From Sacculina carcini (taxonomy: Eukaryota; Arthropoda; Thecostraca; Sacculinidae): a stretch of DNA of 64,000 nucleotides. The notes beneath the pieces were generated by a model that ran no database searches, was not told the origin of the DNA, and worked only from the letters and a program-made list of their open reading frames with translations. The DNA lies in the NCBI GenBank assembly GCA_916048095.2, contig OU696578.1, positions 260,501 through 324,500 on the forward strand, read 5' to 3'. The position numbers and the translations under genes were made by a program. The first letter of the stretch is position 1. Each line of letters opens with the position of its first letter. This document shows positions 10,491 through 22,357 of this stretch, piece after piece.

Positions 10491-13400
10491 GTGATCTAAG
10501 TGTTACCTAAGTGTGCCCTAACTGTTACCTAAGTGTGCCCTAAGTGTTACCTAAGTGTGCCCTAAGTGTTACCTAAGTGTTACCTAAGTGTTACCTAAGT
10601 GTTACCTAAGTGTGCCCTAAGTGTTACCTAAGTGTTACCTAAGTATGCCCTAAGTGTTACCTAAGTGTTACCTAAGTGTGCCCTAAGTGTTACCTAAGTG
10701 TGCCCTAAGTGTTACCTAAGTGTGCCCTAAGTGTTACCTAAGTGTTACCTAAGTGTTACCTAAGTGTTACCTAAGTGTTACCTAAGTGTTACCTAAGTGT
10801 TACCTAAGTTTACCTAAGTGTTACCCAAGTGTGCCCTAAGTGTTACCTAAGTGTGCCCTAAGTGTTACCTAAGTGTGCCCTAAGTGTTACCTAAGTGTGC
10901 CCTAAGTGTTACCTAAGTGTGCCCTAAGTGTTACCTAAGTGTTACCTAAGTGTTACCTAAGTGTTACCTAAGTGTTACCCAAGTGTTACTTAAGTGTTAC
11001 CCACGTGTTACCTAAGTGTGCCCTAAGTGTTACCTAAGTGTGCCCTAAGTGTTACCTAAGTGTGCCCTAAGTGTTACCTAAGTGTTACCTAAGTTTTACC
11101 TAAGTGTTACCTAAGTGTGCCCTAAGTGTTACCTAAGTGTGCCCTAAGTGTTAACTAAGTGTGCCCTAAGTGTTACCTAAGTGTGCCCTAAGTGTTACCT
11201 AAGTGTTACCTAAGTGTTACCTAAGTGTTACCTAAGTGTTACCTAAGTGTTACCTAAGTGTGCCCGAAGTGTTACCTAAGTGTTACCTAAGTGTTACCTA
11301 AGTATGCCCTAAGTGTTACCTAAGTGTTACCTAAGTGTGCCCTAAGTGTTACCTAAGTGTGCCCTAAGTGTTACCTAAGTGTGCCCTAAGTGTTACCTAA
11401 GTGTTACCTAAGTGTTACCTAAGTGTTACCTAAGTGTTACCTAAGTGTTACCTAAGTGTTACCTAAGTTTACCTAAGTGTTACCCAAGTGTGCCCTAAGT
11501 GTTACCTAAGTGTGCCCTAAGTGTTACCTAAGTGTGCCCTAAGTGTTACCTAAGTGTGCCCTAAGTGTTACCTAAGTGTTACCTAAGTGTTACCTAAGTG
11601 TTACCTAAGTGTGCCCTAAGTGTTACCTAAGTGTTACCTAAGTATGCCCTAAGTGTTACCTAAGTGTTACCTAAGTGTGCCCTAAGTGTTACCTAAGTGT
11701 GCCCTAAGTGTTACCTAAGTGTGCCCTAAGTGTTACCTAAGTGTGCCCTAAGTGTTACCTAAGTGTGCCCTAAGTGTTACCCAAGTGTGCCCTAAGTGTT
11801 ACCTAAGTGTGCCCTAAGTGTTACCTAAGTGTTACCTAAGTGTGCCCTAAGTGTGCCCTAAGTTTGCCCTAAGTGTTACCTAAGTGTGCCCTAAGTGTTA
11901 CCTAAGTGTGCCCTAAGTGTTTCCTAAGTGTGCCCTAAGTGTTACCTAAGTGTACCCTAAGTGTTACCTAAGTGTTACCTAAGTGTTACCTAAGTGTTAC
12001 CTAAGTGTTACCCAAGTGTTACCTAAGTGTTACCCACGTGTTACCTAAGTGTGCCCTAAATGTTACCTAAGTGTTACCTAAGTGTTACCTAAGTGTTACC
12101 TAAGTGTGCCCTAAGTGTTACCTAAGTGTTACCTAAGTGTTACCTAAGTGTTACCTAAGTGTTACCTAAGTGTTACCTAAGTGTTACCTAAGTTTACCTA
12201 AGTGTTACCCAAGTGTGCCCTAAGTGTTACCTAAGTGTGCCCTAAGTGTTACCTAAGTGTGCCCTAAGTGTTACCTAAGTGTGCCCTAAGTGTTACCTAA
12301 GTGTGCCCTAAGTGTTACCTAAGTGTTACCTAAGTGTTACCTAAGTGTTACCTAAGTGTTACCCAAGTGTTACTTAAGTGTTACCCACGTGTTACCTAAG
12401 TGTGCCCTAAGTGTTACCTAAGTGTGCCCTAAGTGTTACCTAAGTGTGCCCTAAGTGTTACCTAAGTGTGCCCTAAGTGTTACCTAAGTGTGCCCTAAGT
12501 GTTACCCAAGTGTGCCCTAAGTGTTACCTAAGTGTGCCCTAAGTGTTACCTAAGTGTTACCTAAGTGTGCCCTAAGTGTGCCCTAAGTTTGCCCTAAGTG
12601 TTACCTAAGTGTGCCCTAAGTGTTACCTAAGTGTGCCCTAAGTGTTTCCTAAGTGTGCCCTAAGTGTTACCTAAGTGTACCCTAAGTGTTACCTAAGTGT
12701 TACCTAAGTGTTACCTAAGTGTTACCTAAGTGTTACCCAAGTGTTACCTAAGTGTTACCCACGTGTTACCTAAGTGTGCCCTAAATGTTACCTAAGTGTT
12801 ACCTAAGTGTTACCTAAGTGTTACCTAAGTGTGCCCTAAGTGTTACCTAAGTATGCCCTAAGTGTTACCTAAGTGTGCCCTAAGTGTTACCTAAGTGTGC
12901 CCTAAATGTTACCTAAGTGTGCCCTAAGTGTTACCTAAGTGTGTCCTAAGTGTTTCCCAAGTGTGCCCTAAGTGTTACCTAAGTGTACCCTAAGTGTTAC
13001 CTAAGTGTTACCTAAGTGTTACCTAAGTGTTACCTAAGTGTACCCTAAGTGTTACCTAAGTGTGCCCTAAGTGTTACCTAAGTGTTACCTAAGTGTTACC
13101 TAAGTGTGCCCTAAGTGTTACCTAAGTGTGCCCTAAGTGTTACCTAAGTGTGCCCTAAGTGTTACCTAAGTGTGCCCTAAGTGTTACCTAAGTGTTACCT
13201 AAGTGTTACCTAAGTGTTACCTAAGTGTTACCTAAGTGTTACCTAAGTTTACCTAAGTGTTACCCACGTGTGCCCTAAGTGTTACCTAAGTGTGCCCTAA
13301 GTGTTACCTAAGTGTGCCCTAAGTGTTACCTAAGTGTGCCCTAAGTGTTACCTAAGTGTGCCCTAAGTGTTACCTAAGTGTGCCCTAAGTGTTACCTAAG

Positions 13401-13819
13401 TGTTACCTAAGTGTGCCCTAAGTGTGCCCTAAGTGTGCCCTAAGTGTTACCTAAGTGTGCCCTAAGTGTTACCTAAGTGTGCCCTAAGTGTTTCCTAAGT
13501 GTGCCCTAAGTGTTACCTGAGTGTACCCTAAGTGTTACCTAAGTGTTACCTAAGTGTTACCTAAGTGTTACCCAAGTGTTACCTAAGTGTTACCCACGTG
13601 TTACCTAAGTGTGCCCTAAGTGTTACCTAAGTGTGCCCTAAGTGTTACCTAAGTGTGCCCTAAGTGTTACCTAAGTGTGCCCTAAGTGTTACCTAAGTGT
13701 TACCTAATTGTTACCTAAGTGTTACCTAAGTGTGCCCTAAGTGTTACCTAAGTGTGCCCTAAGTGTTACCTAAGTGTGCCCTAAGTGTTACCTAAGTGTG
13801 CCCTAAGTGTTACCTAAGT
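10491..13819 (-). repeat. Right array cycle, 3329 bp (type T3, compound)
   Basis: TTTT is at +603 (11094) and CGAAG at +774 (11265). The cycle then passes through the GTTTGCCC and CCTAAATG blocks. Near 12.06-12.19 kb it jumps back into a TA run, short unit, CCCAAG and TTACTTAAG block that normally follows D, without a D unit. It then takes the T2 path to the end. It reads as two cycles fused by a deletion that removed one D. Confidence 0.9.
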
Positions 13820-16423
13820 GTGATCTAAGTGTTACCTAAGTGTGCCCTAACTGTTACCTAAGTGTGCCCTAAGTGTTACCTAAGTGTGCCCTAAGTGTTA
13901 CCTAAGTGTTACCTAAGTGTTACCTAAGTGTTACCTAAGTGTGCCCTAAGTGTTACCTAAGTGTTACCTAAGTATGCCCTAAGTGTTACCTAAGTGTTAC
14001 CTAAGTGTGCCCTAAGTGTTACCTAAGTGTGCCCTAAGTGTTACCTAAGTGTGCCCTAAGTGTTACCTAAGTGTTACCTAAGTGTTACCTAAGTGTTACC
14101 TAAGTGTTACCTAAGTGTTACCTAAGTGTTACCTAAGTTTACCTAAGTGTTACCCAAGTGTGCCCTAAGTGTTACCTAAGTGTGCCCTAAGTGTTACCTA
14201 AGTGTGCCCTAAGTGTTACCTAAGTGTGCCCTAAGTGTTACCTAAGTGTGCCCTAAGTGTTACCTAAGTGTTACCTAAGTGTTACCTAAGTGTTACCTAA
14301 GTGTTACCCAAGTGTTACTTAAGTGTTACCCACGTGTTACCTAAGTGTGCCCTAAGTGTTACCTAAGTGTGCCCTAAGTGTTACCTAAGTGTGCCCTAAG
14401 TGTTACCTAAGTGTTACCTAAGTTTTACCTAAGTGTTACCTAAGTGTGCCCTAAGTGTTACCTAAGTGTGCCCTAAGTGTTAACTAAGTGTGCCCTAAGT
14501 GTTACCTAAGTGTGCCCTAAGTGTTACCTAAGTGTTACCTAAGTGTTACCTAAGTGTTACCTAAGTGTTACCTAAGTGTTACCTAAGTGTGCCCGAAGTG
14601 TTACCTAAGTGTTACCTAAGTGTTACCTAAGTATGCCCTAAGTGTTACCTAAGTGTTACCTAAGTGTGCCCTAAGTGTTACCTAAGTGTGCCCTAAGTGT
14701 TACCTAAGTGTGCCCTAAGTGTTACCTAAGTGTTACCTAAGTGTTACCTAAGTGTTACCTAAGTGTTACCTAAGTGTTACCTAAGTGTTACCTAAGTTTA
14801 CCTAAGTGTTACCCAAGTGTGCCCTAAGTGTTACCTAAGTGTGCCCTAAGTGTTACCTAAGTGTGCCCTAAGTGTTACCTAAGTGTGCCCTAAGTGTTAC
14901 CTAAGTGTTACCTAAGTGTTACCTAAGTGTTACCTAAGTGTGCCCTAAGTGTTACCTAAGTGTTACCTAAGTATGCCCTAAGTGTTACCTAAGTGTTACC
15001 TAAGTGTGCCCTAAGTGTTACCTAAGTGTGCCCTAAGTGTTACCTAAGTGTGCCCTAAGTGTTACCTAAGTGTGCCCTAAGTGTTACCTAAGTGTGCCCT
15101 AAGTGTTACCCAAGTGTGCCCTAAGTGTTACCTAAGTGTGCCCTAAGTGTTACCTAAGTGTTACCTAAGTGTGCCCTAAGTGTGCCCTAAGTTTGCCCTA
15201 AGTGTTACCTAAGTGTGCCCTAAGTGTTACCTAAGTGTGCCCTAAGTGTTTCCTAAGTGTGCCCTAAGTGTTACCTAAGTGTACCCTAAGTGTTACCTAA
15301 GTGTTACCTAAGTGTTACCTAAGTGTTACCTAAGTGTTACCCAAGTGTTACCTAAGTGTTACCCACGTGTTACCTAAGTGTGCCCTAAATGTTACCTAAG
15401 TGTTACCTAAGTGTTACCTAAGTGTTACCTAAGTGTGCCCTAAGTGTTACCTAAGTATGCCCTAAGTGTTACCTAAGTGTGCCCTAAGTGTTACCTAAGT
15501 GTGCCCTAAGTGTTACCTAAGTGTGCCCTAAGTGTTACCTAAGTGTGTCCTAAGTGTTTCCCAAGTGTGCCCTAAGTGTTACCTAAGTGTACCCTAAGTG
15601 TTACCTAAGTGTTACCTAAGTGTTACCTAAGTGTTACCTAAGTGTACCCTAAGTGTTACCTAAGTGTGCCCTAAGTGTTACCTAAGTGTTACCTAAGTGT
15701 TACCTAAGTGTGCCCTAAGTGTTACCTAAGTGTGCCCTAAGTGTTACCTAAGTGTGCCCTAAGTGTTACCTAAGTGTGCCCTAAGTGTTACCTAAGTGTT
15801 ACCTAAGTGTTACCTAAGTGTTACCTAAGTGTTACCTAAGTGTTACCTAAGTTTACCTAAGTGTTACCCACGTGTGCCCTAAGTGTTACCTAAGTGTGCC
15901 CTAAGTGTTACCTAAGTGTGCCCTAAGTGTTACCTAAGTGTGCCCTAAGTGTTACCTAAGTGTGCCCTAAGTGTTACCTAAGTGTGCCCTAAGTGTTACC
16001 TAAGTGTTACCTAAGTGTGCCCTAAGTGTGCCCTAAGTGTGCCCTAAGTGTTACCTAAGTGTGCCCTAAGTGTTACCTAAGTGTGCCCTAAGTGTTTCCT
16101 AAGTGTGCCCTAAGTGTTACCTAAGTGTACCCTAAGTGTTACCTAAGTGTTACCTAAGTGTTACCTAAGTGTTACCCAAGTGTTACCTAAGTGTTACCCA
16201 CGTGTTACCTAAGTGTGCCCTAAGTGTTACCTAAGTGTGCCCTAAGTGTTACCTAAGTGTGCCCTAAGTGTTACCTAAGTGTGCCCTAAGTGTTACCTAA
16301 GTGTTACCTAATTGTTACCTAAGTGTTACCTAAGTGTGCCCTAAGTGTTACCTAAGTGTGCCCTAAGTGTTACCTAAGTGTGCCCTAAGTGTTACCTAAG
16401 TGTGCCCTAAGTGTTACCTAAGT
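13820..16423 (-). repeat. Right array cycle, 2604 bp (type T4)
   Basis: This is the full path: D, AGTATGCCC, short unit, TTACTTAAG, TTTT at +603 (14423), GTTAACT, CGAAG at +774 (14594), a second short-unit block, CCCAAGTGTGCCC, GTTTGCCC, TTTCCT, CCTAAATG, GTGTCCT, a third short unit, triple GC run, CCTAAG before TACCC, CCTAATTG. The length is 237 units less 3 bp, matching three short units. The same length recurs at 30555, 40236 and 58617. Confidence 0.93.
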
Positions 16424-18796
16424 GTGATCTAAGTGTTACCTAAGTGTGCCCTAACTGTTACCTAAGTGTGCCCTAAGTGTTACCTAAGTGTGCCCTAAGT
16501 GTTACCTAAGTGTTACCTAAGTGTTACCTAAGTGTTACCTAAGTGTGCCCTAAGTGTTACCTAAGTGTTACCTAAGTATGCCCTAAGTGTTACCTAAGTG
16601 TTACCTAAGTGTGCCCTAAGTGTTACCTAAGTGTGCCCTAAGTGTTACCTAAGTGTGCCCTAAGTGTTACCTAAGTGTTACCTAAGTGTTACCTAAGTGT
16701 TACCTAAGTGTTACCTAAGTGTTACCTAAGTGTTACCTAAGTTTACCTAAGTGTTACCCAAGTGTGCCCTAAGTGTTACCTAAGTGTGCCCTAAGTGTTA
16801 CCTAAGTGTGCCCTAAGTGTTACCTAAGTGTGCCCTAAGTGTTACCTAAGTGTGCCCTAAGTGTTACCTAAGTGTTACCTAAGTGTTACCTAAGTGTTAC
16901 CTAAGTGTTACCCAAGTGTTACTTAAGTGTTACCCACGTGTTACCTAAGTGTGCCCTAAGTGTTACCTAAGTGTGCCCTAAGTGTTACCTAAGTGTGCCC
17001 TAAGTGTTACCTAAGTGTTACCTAAGTTTTACCTAAGTGTTACCTAAGTGTGCCCTAAGTGTTACCTAAGTGTGCCCTAAGTGTTAACTAAGTGTGCCCT
17101 AAGTGTTACCTAAGTGTGCCCTAAGTGTTACCTAAGTGTTACCTAAGTGTTACCTAAGTGTTACCTAAGTGTGCCCTAAGTGTTACCTAAGTGTGCCCTA
17201 AGTGTTACCTAAGTGTTACCTAAGTGTTACCTAAGTGTTACCTAAGTGTTACCTAAGTGTTACCTAACTGTTACCTAAGTGTTGCCTAAGTGTGCCCTAA
17301 GTGTTACCTAAGTGTTACCTAAGTATGCCCTAAGTGTTACCTAAGTGTTACCTAAGTGTGCCCTAAGTGTTACCTAAGTGTGCCCTAAGTGTGCCCTAAG
17401 TGTGCCCTAAGTGTGCCCTAAGTGTTACCTAAGTGTGCCCTAAGTGTTACCTAAGTGTGCCCTAAGTGTTACCTAAGTGTGCCCTAAGTGTTACCTAAGT
17501 GTGCCCTAAGTGTTACCTAAGTGTTACCTAAGTGTTACCTAAGTGTGCCCTAACTGTTACCTAAGTGTGCCCTAAGTGTTACCTAAGTGTGCCCTAAGTG
17601 TTACCTAAGTGTTACCTAAGTGTTACCTAAGTGTTACCTAAGTGTTACCTAAGTGTGCCCTAAGTGTTACCTAAGTGTTACCTAAGTATGCCCTAAGTGT
17701 TACCTAAGTGTTACCTAAGTGTGCCCTAAGTGTTACCTAAGTGTGCCCTAAGTGTTACCTAAGTGTGCCCTAAGTGTTACCTAAGTGTGCCCTAAGTGTT
17801 ACCTAAGTGTGCCCTAAGTGTTACCCAAGTGTGCCCTAAGTGTTACCTAAGTGTGCCCTAAGTGTTACCTAAGTGTTACCTAAGTGTGCCCTAAGTGTGC
17901 CCTAAGTTTGCCCTAAGTGTTACCTAAGTGTGCCCTAAGTGTTACCTAAGTGTGCCCTAAGTGTTTCCTAAGTGAGCCCTAAGTGTTACCTAAGTATGCC
18001 CTAAGTGTTACCTAAGTGTGCCCTAAGTGTTACCTAAGTGTGCCCTAAGTGTTACCTAAGTGTGCCCTAAGTGTTACCTAAGTGTGTCCTAAGTGTTTCC
18101 CAAGTGTGCCCTAAGTGTTACCTAAGTGTACCCTAAGTGTTACCTAAGTGTTACCTAAGTGTTACCTAAGTGTTACCTAAGTGTACCCTAAGTGTTACCT
18201 AAGTGTGCCCTAAGTGTTACCTAAGTGTTACCTAAGTGTTACCTAAGTGTGCCCTAAGTGTTACCTAAGTGTGCCCTAAGTGTTACCTAAGTGTGCCCTA
18301 AGTGTTACCTAAGTGTGCCCTAAGTGTTACCTAAGTGTTACCTAAGTGTTACCTAAGTGTTACCTAAGTGTTACCTAAGTTTACCTAAGTTTACCTAAGT
18401 GTTACCCACGTGTGCCCTAAGTGTTACCTAAGTGTGCCCTAAGTGTTACCTAAGTGTGCCCTAAGTGTTACCTAAGTGTGCCCTAAGTGTTACCTAAGTG
18501 TGCCCTAAGTGTTACCTAAGTGTTACCTAAGTGTGCCCTAAGTGTTACCTAAGTGTGCCCTAAGTGTTACCTAAGTGTGCCCTAAGTGTTACCTAAGTGT
18601 GCCCTAAGTGTTACCTAAGTGTTACCTAAGTGTTACCTAAGTGTTACCTAAGTGTGCCCGAAGTGTTACCTAAGTGTTACCTAAGTGTTACCTAAGTGTT
18701 ACCTAAGTGTTACCTAAGTGTTACTTAAGTGTGCCCTAAGTGTTACCTAAGTGTGCCCTAAGTGTTACCTAAGTGTGCCCTAAGTGTTACCTAAGT
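16424..18796 (-). repeat. Right array cycle, 2373 bp, rearranged mosaic
   Basis: D to TTTT (17027) keeps the usual 603 bp. Beyond GTTAACT the order is unlike other cycles. It has a GTTACCTAACTG junction near 17265, a private GTTGCCTAAG unit (17281), a run of four GC-form units (about 17380-17423), a GCCCTAACTG without D (near 17549), a private GTGAGCCC (17972), a doubled short unit near 18379, and CGAAG (18659) with TTACTTAAG just before the next D. CCTAATTG is missing. At least three join points are implied. Confidence 0.85.
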
Positions 18797-20401
18797 GTGA
18801 TCTAAGTGTTACCTAAGTGTGCCCTAACTGTTACCTAAGTGTGCCCTAAGTGTTACCTAAGTGTGCCCTAAGTGTTACCTAAGTGTTACCTAAGTGTTAC
18901 CTAAGTGTTACCTAAGTGTGCCCTAAGTGTTACCTAAGTGTTACCTAAGTATGCCCTAAGTGTTACCTAAGTGTTACCTAAGTGTGCCCTAAGTGTTACC
19001 TAAGTGTGCCCTAAGTGTTACCTAAGTGTGCCCTAAGTGTTACCTAAGTGTGCCCTAAGTGTTACCTAAGTGTGCCCTAAGTGTTACCCAAGTGTGCCCT
19101 AAGTGTTACCTAAGTGTGCCCTAAGTGTTACCTAAGTGTTACCTAAGTGTGCCCTAAGTGTGCCCTAAGTTTGCCCTAAGTGTTACCTAAGTGTGCCCTA
19201 AGTGTTACCTAAGTGTGCCCTAAGTGTTTCCTAAGTGTGCCCTAAGTGTTACCTAAGTGTACCCTAAGTGTTACCTAAGTGTTACCTAAGTGTTACCTAA
19301 GTGTTACCTAAGTGTTACCCAAGTGTTACCTAAGTGTTACCCACGTGTTACCTAAGTGTGCCCTAAATGTTACCTAAGTGTTACCTAAGTGTTACCTAAG
19401 TGTTACCTAAGTGTGCCCTAAGTGTTACCTAAGTATGCCCTAAGTGTTACCTAAGTGTGCCCTAAGTGTTACCTAAGTGTGCCCTAAATGTTACCTAAGT
19501 GTGCCCTAAGTGTTACCTAAGTGTGTCCTAAGTGTTTCCCAAGTGTGCCCTAAGTGTTACCTAAGTGTACCCTAAGTGTTACCTAAGTGTTACCTAAGTG
19601 TTACCTAAGTGTTACCTAAGTGTACCCTAAGTGTTACCTAAGTGTGCCCTAAGTGTTACCTAAGTGTTACCTAAGTGTTACCTAAGTGTGCCCTAAGTGT
19701 TACCTAAGTGTGCCCTAAGTGTTACCTAAGTGTGCCCTAAGTGTTACCTAAGTGTGCCCTAAGTGTTACCTAAGTGTTACCTAAGTGTTACCTAAGTGTT
19801 ACCTAAGTGTTACCTAAGTGTTACCTAAGTTTACCTAAGTGTTACCCACGTGTGCCCTAAGTGTTACCTAAGTGTGCCCTAAGTGTTACCTAAGTGTGCC
19901 CTAAGTGTTACCTAAGTGTGCCCTAAGTGTTACCTAAGTGTGCCCTAAGTGTTACCTAAGTGTGCCCTAAGTGTTACCTAAGTGTTACCTAAGTGTGCCC
20001 TAAGTGTGCCCTAAGTGTGCCCTAAGTGTTACCTAAGTGTGCCCTAAGTGTTACCTAAGTGTGCCCTAAGTGTTTCCTAAGTGTGCCCTAAGTGTTACCT
20101 GAGTGTACCCTAAGTGTTACCTAAGTGTTACCTAAGTGTTACCTAAGTGTTACCCAAGTGTTACCTAAGTGTTACCCACGTGTTACCTAAGTGTGCCCTA
20201 AGTGTTACCTAAGTGTGCCCTAAGTGTTACCTAAGTGTGCCCTAAGTGTTACCTAAGTGTGCCCTAAGTGTTACCTAAGTGTTACCTAATTGTTACCTAA
20301 GTGTTACCTAAGTGTGCCCTAAGTGTTACCTAAGTGTGCCCTAAGTGTTACCTAAGTGTGCCCTAAGTGTTACCTAAGTGTGCCCTAAGTGTTACCTAAG
20401 T
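18797..20401 (-). repeat. Right array cycle, 1605 bp (T2 with a 340-bp deletion)
   Basis: After AGTATGCCC (18948) the cycle goes directly to CCCAAGTGTGCCC near 19085. The TA run, short unit, TTACTTAAG and CCCACG block are missing. The difference from 1945 bp is 340 bp, which equals 31 units including one 10-bp unit. This is a clean whole-unit deletion. Confidence 0.9.
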
Positions 20402-22357
20402 GTGATCTAAGTGTTACCTAAGTGTGCCCTAACTGTTACCTAAGTGTGCCCTAAGTGTTACCTAAGTGTGCCCTAAGTGTTACCTAAGTGTTACCTAAGT
20501 GTTACCTAAGTGTTACCTAAGTGTGCCCTAAGTGTTACCTAAGTGTTACCTAAGTATGCCCTAAGTGTTACCTAAGTGTTACCTAAGTGTGCCCTAAGTG
20601 TTACCTAAGTGTGCCCTAAGTGTTACCTAAGTGTGCCCTAAGTGTTACCTAAGTGTTACCTAAGTGTTACCTAAGTGTTACCTAAGTGTTACCTAAGTGT
20701 TACCTAAGTGTTACCTAAGTTTACCTAAGTGTTACCCAAGTGTGCCCTAAGTGTTACCTAAGTGTGCCCTAAGTGTTACCTAAGTGTGCCCTAAGTGTTA
20801 CCTAAGTGTGCCCTAAGTGTTACCTAAGTGTGCCCTAAGTGTTACCTAAGTGTTACCTAAGTGTTACCTAAGTGTTACCTAAGTGTTACCCAAGTGTTAC
20901 TTAAGTGTTACCCACGTGTTACCTAAGTGTGCCCTAAGTGTTACCTAAGTGTGCCCTAAGTGTTACCTAAGTGTGCCCTAAGTGTTACCTAAGTGTGCCC
21001 TAAGTGTTACCTAAGTGTGCCCTAAGTGTTACCCAAGTGTGCCCTAAGTGTTACCTAAGTGTGCCCTAAGTGTTACCTAAGTGTTACCTAAGTGTGCCCT
21101 AAGTGTGCCCTAAGTTTGCCCTAAGTGTTACCTAAGTGTGCCCTAAGTGTTACCTAAGTGTGCCCTAAGTGTTTCCTAAGTGTGCCCTAAGTGTTACCTA
21201 AGTGTTACCTAAGTGTACCCTAAGTGTTACCTAAGTGTTACCTAAGTGTTACCTAAGTGTTACCTAAGTGTTACCCAAGTGTTACCTAAGTGTTACCCAC
21301 GTGTTACCTAAGTGTGCCCTAAATGTTACCTAAGTGTTACCTAAGTGTTACCTAAGTGTTACCTAAGTGTGCCCTAAGTGTTACCTAAGTATGCCCTAAG
21401 TGTTACCTAAGTGTGCCCTAAGTGTTACCTAAGTGTGCCCTAAATGTTACCTAAGTGTGCCCTAAGTGTTACCTAAGTGTGTCCTAAGTGTTTCCCAAGT
21501 GTGCCCTAAGTGTTACCTAAGTGTACCCTAAGTGTTACCTAAGTGTTACCTAAGTGTTACCTAAGTGTTACCTAAGTGTACCCTAAGTGTTACCTAAGTG
21601 TGCCCTAAGTGTTACCTAAGTGTTACCTAAGTGTTACCTAAGTGTGCCCTAAGTGTTACCTAAGTGTGCCCTAAGTGTTACCTAAGTGTGCCCTAAGTGT
21701 TACCTAAGTGTGCCCTAAGTGTTACCTAAGTGTTACCTAAGTGTTACCTAAGTGTTACCTAAGTGTTACCTAAGTGTTACCTAAGTTTACCTAAGTGTTA
21801 CCCACGTGTGCCCTAAGTGTTACCTAAGTGTGCCCTAAGTGTTACCTAAGTGTGCCCTAAGTGTTACCTAAGTGTGCCCTAAGTGTTACCTAAGTGTGCC
21901 CTAAGTGTTACCTAAGTGTGCCCTAAGTGTTACCTAAGTGTTACCTAAGTGTGCCCTAAGTGTGCCCTAAGTGTGCCCTAAGTGTTACCTAAGTGTGCCC
22001 TAAGTGTTACCTAAGTGTGCCCTAAGTGTTTCCTAAGTGTGCCCTAAGTGTTACCTGAGTGTACCCTAAGTGTTACCTAAGTGTTACCTAAGTGTTACCT
22101 AAGTGTTACCCAAGTGTTACCTAAGTGTTACCCACGTGTTACCTAAGTGTGCCCTAAGTGTTACCTAAGTGTGCCCTAAGTGTTACCTAAGTGTGCCCTA
22201 AGTGTTACCTAAGTGTGCCCTAAGTGTTACCTAAGTGTTACCTAATTGTTACCTAAGTGTTACCTAAGTGTGCCCTAAGTGTTACCTAAGTGTGCCCTAA
22301 GTGTTACCTAAGTGTGCCCTAAGTGTTACCTAAGTGTGCCCTAAGTGTTACCTAAGT
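20402..22357 (-). repeat. Right array cycle, 1956 bp (T2 plus one unit)
   Basis: This has the same path as the 1945-bp cycles with one extra GTTACCTAAGT before the TACCC unit near 21205, which accounts for the 11 extra bases. It has CCTGAG before the second TACCC series, as in other T2 cycles. Confidence 0.9.
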
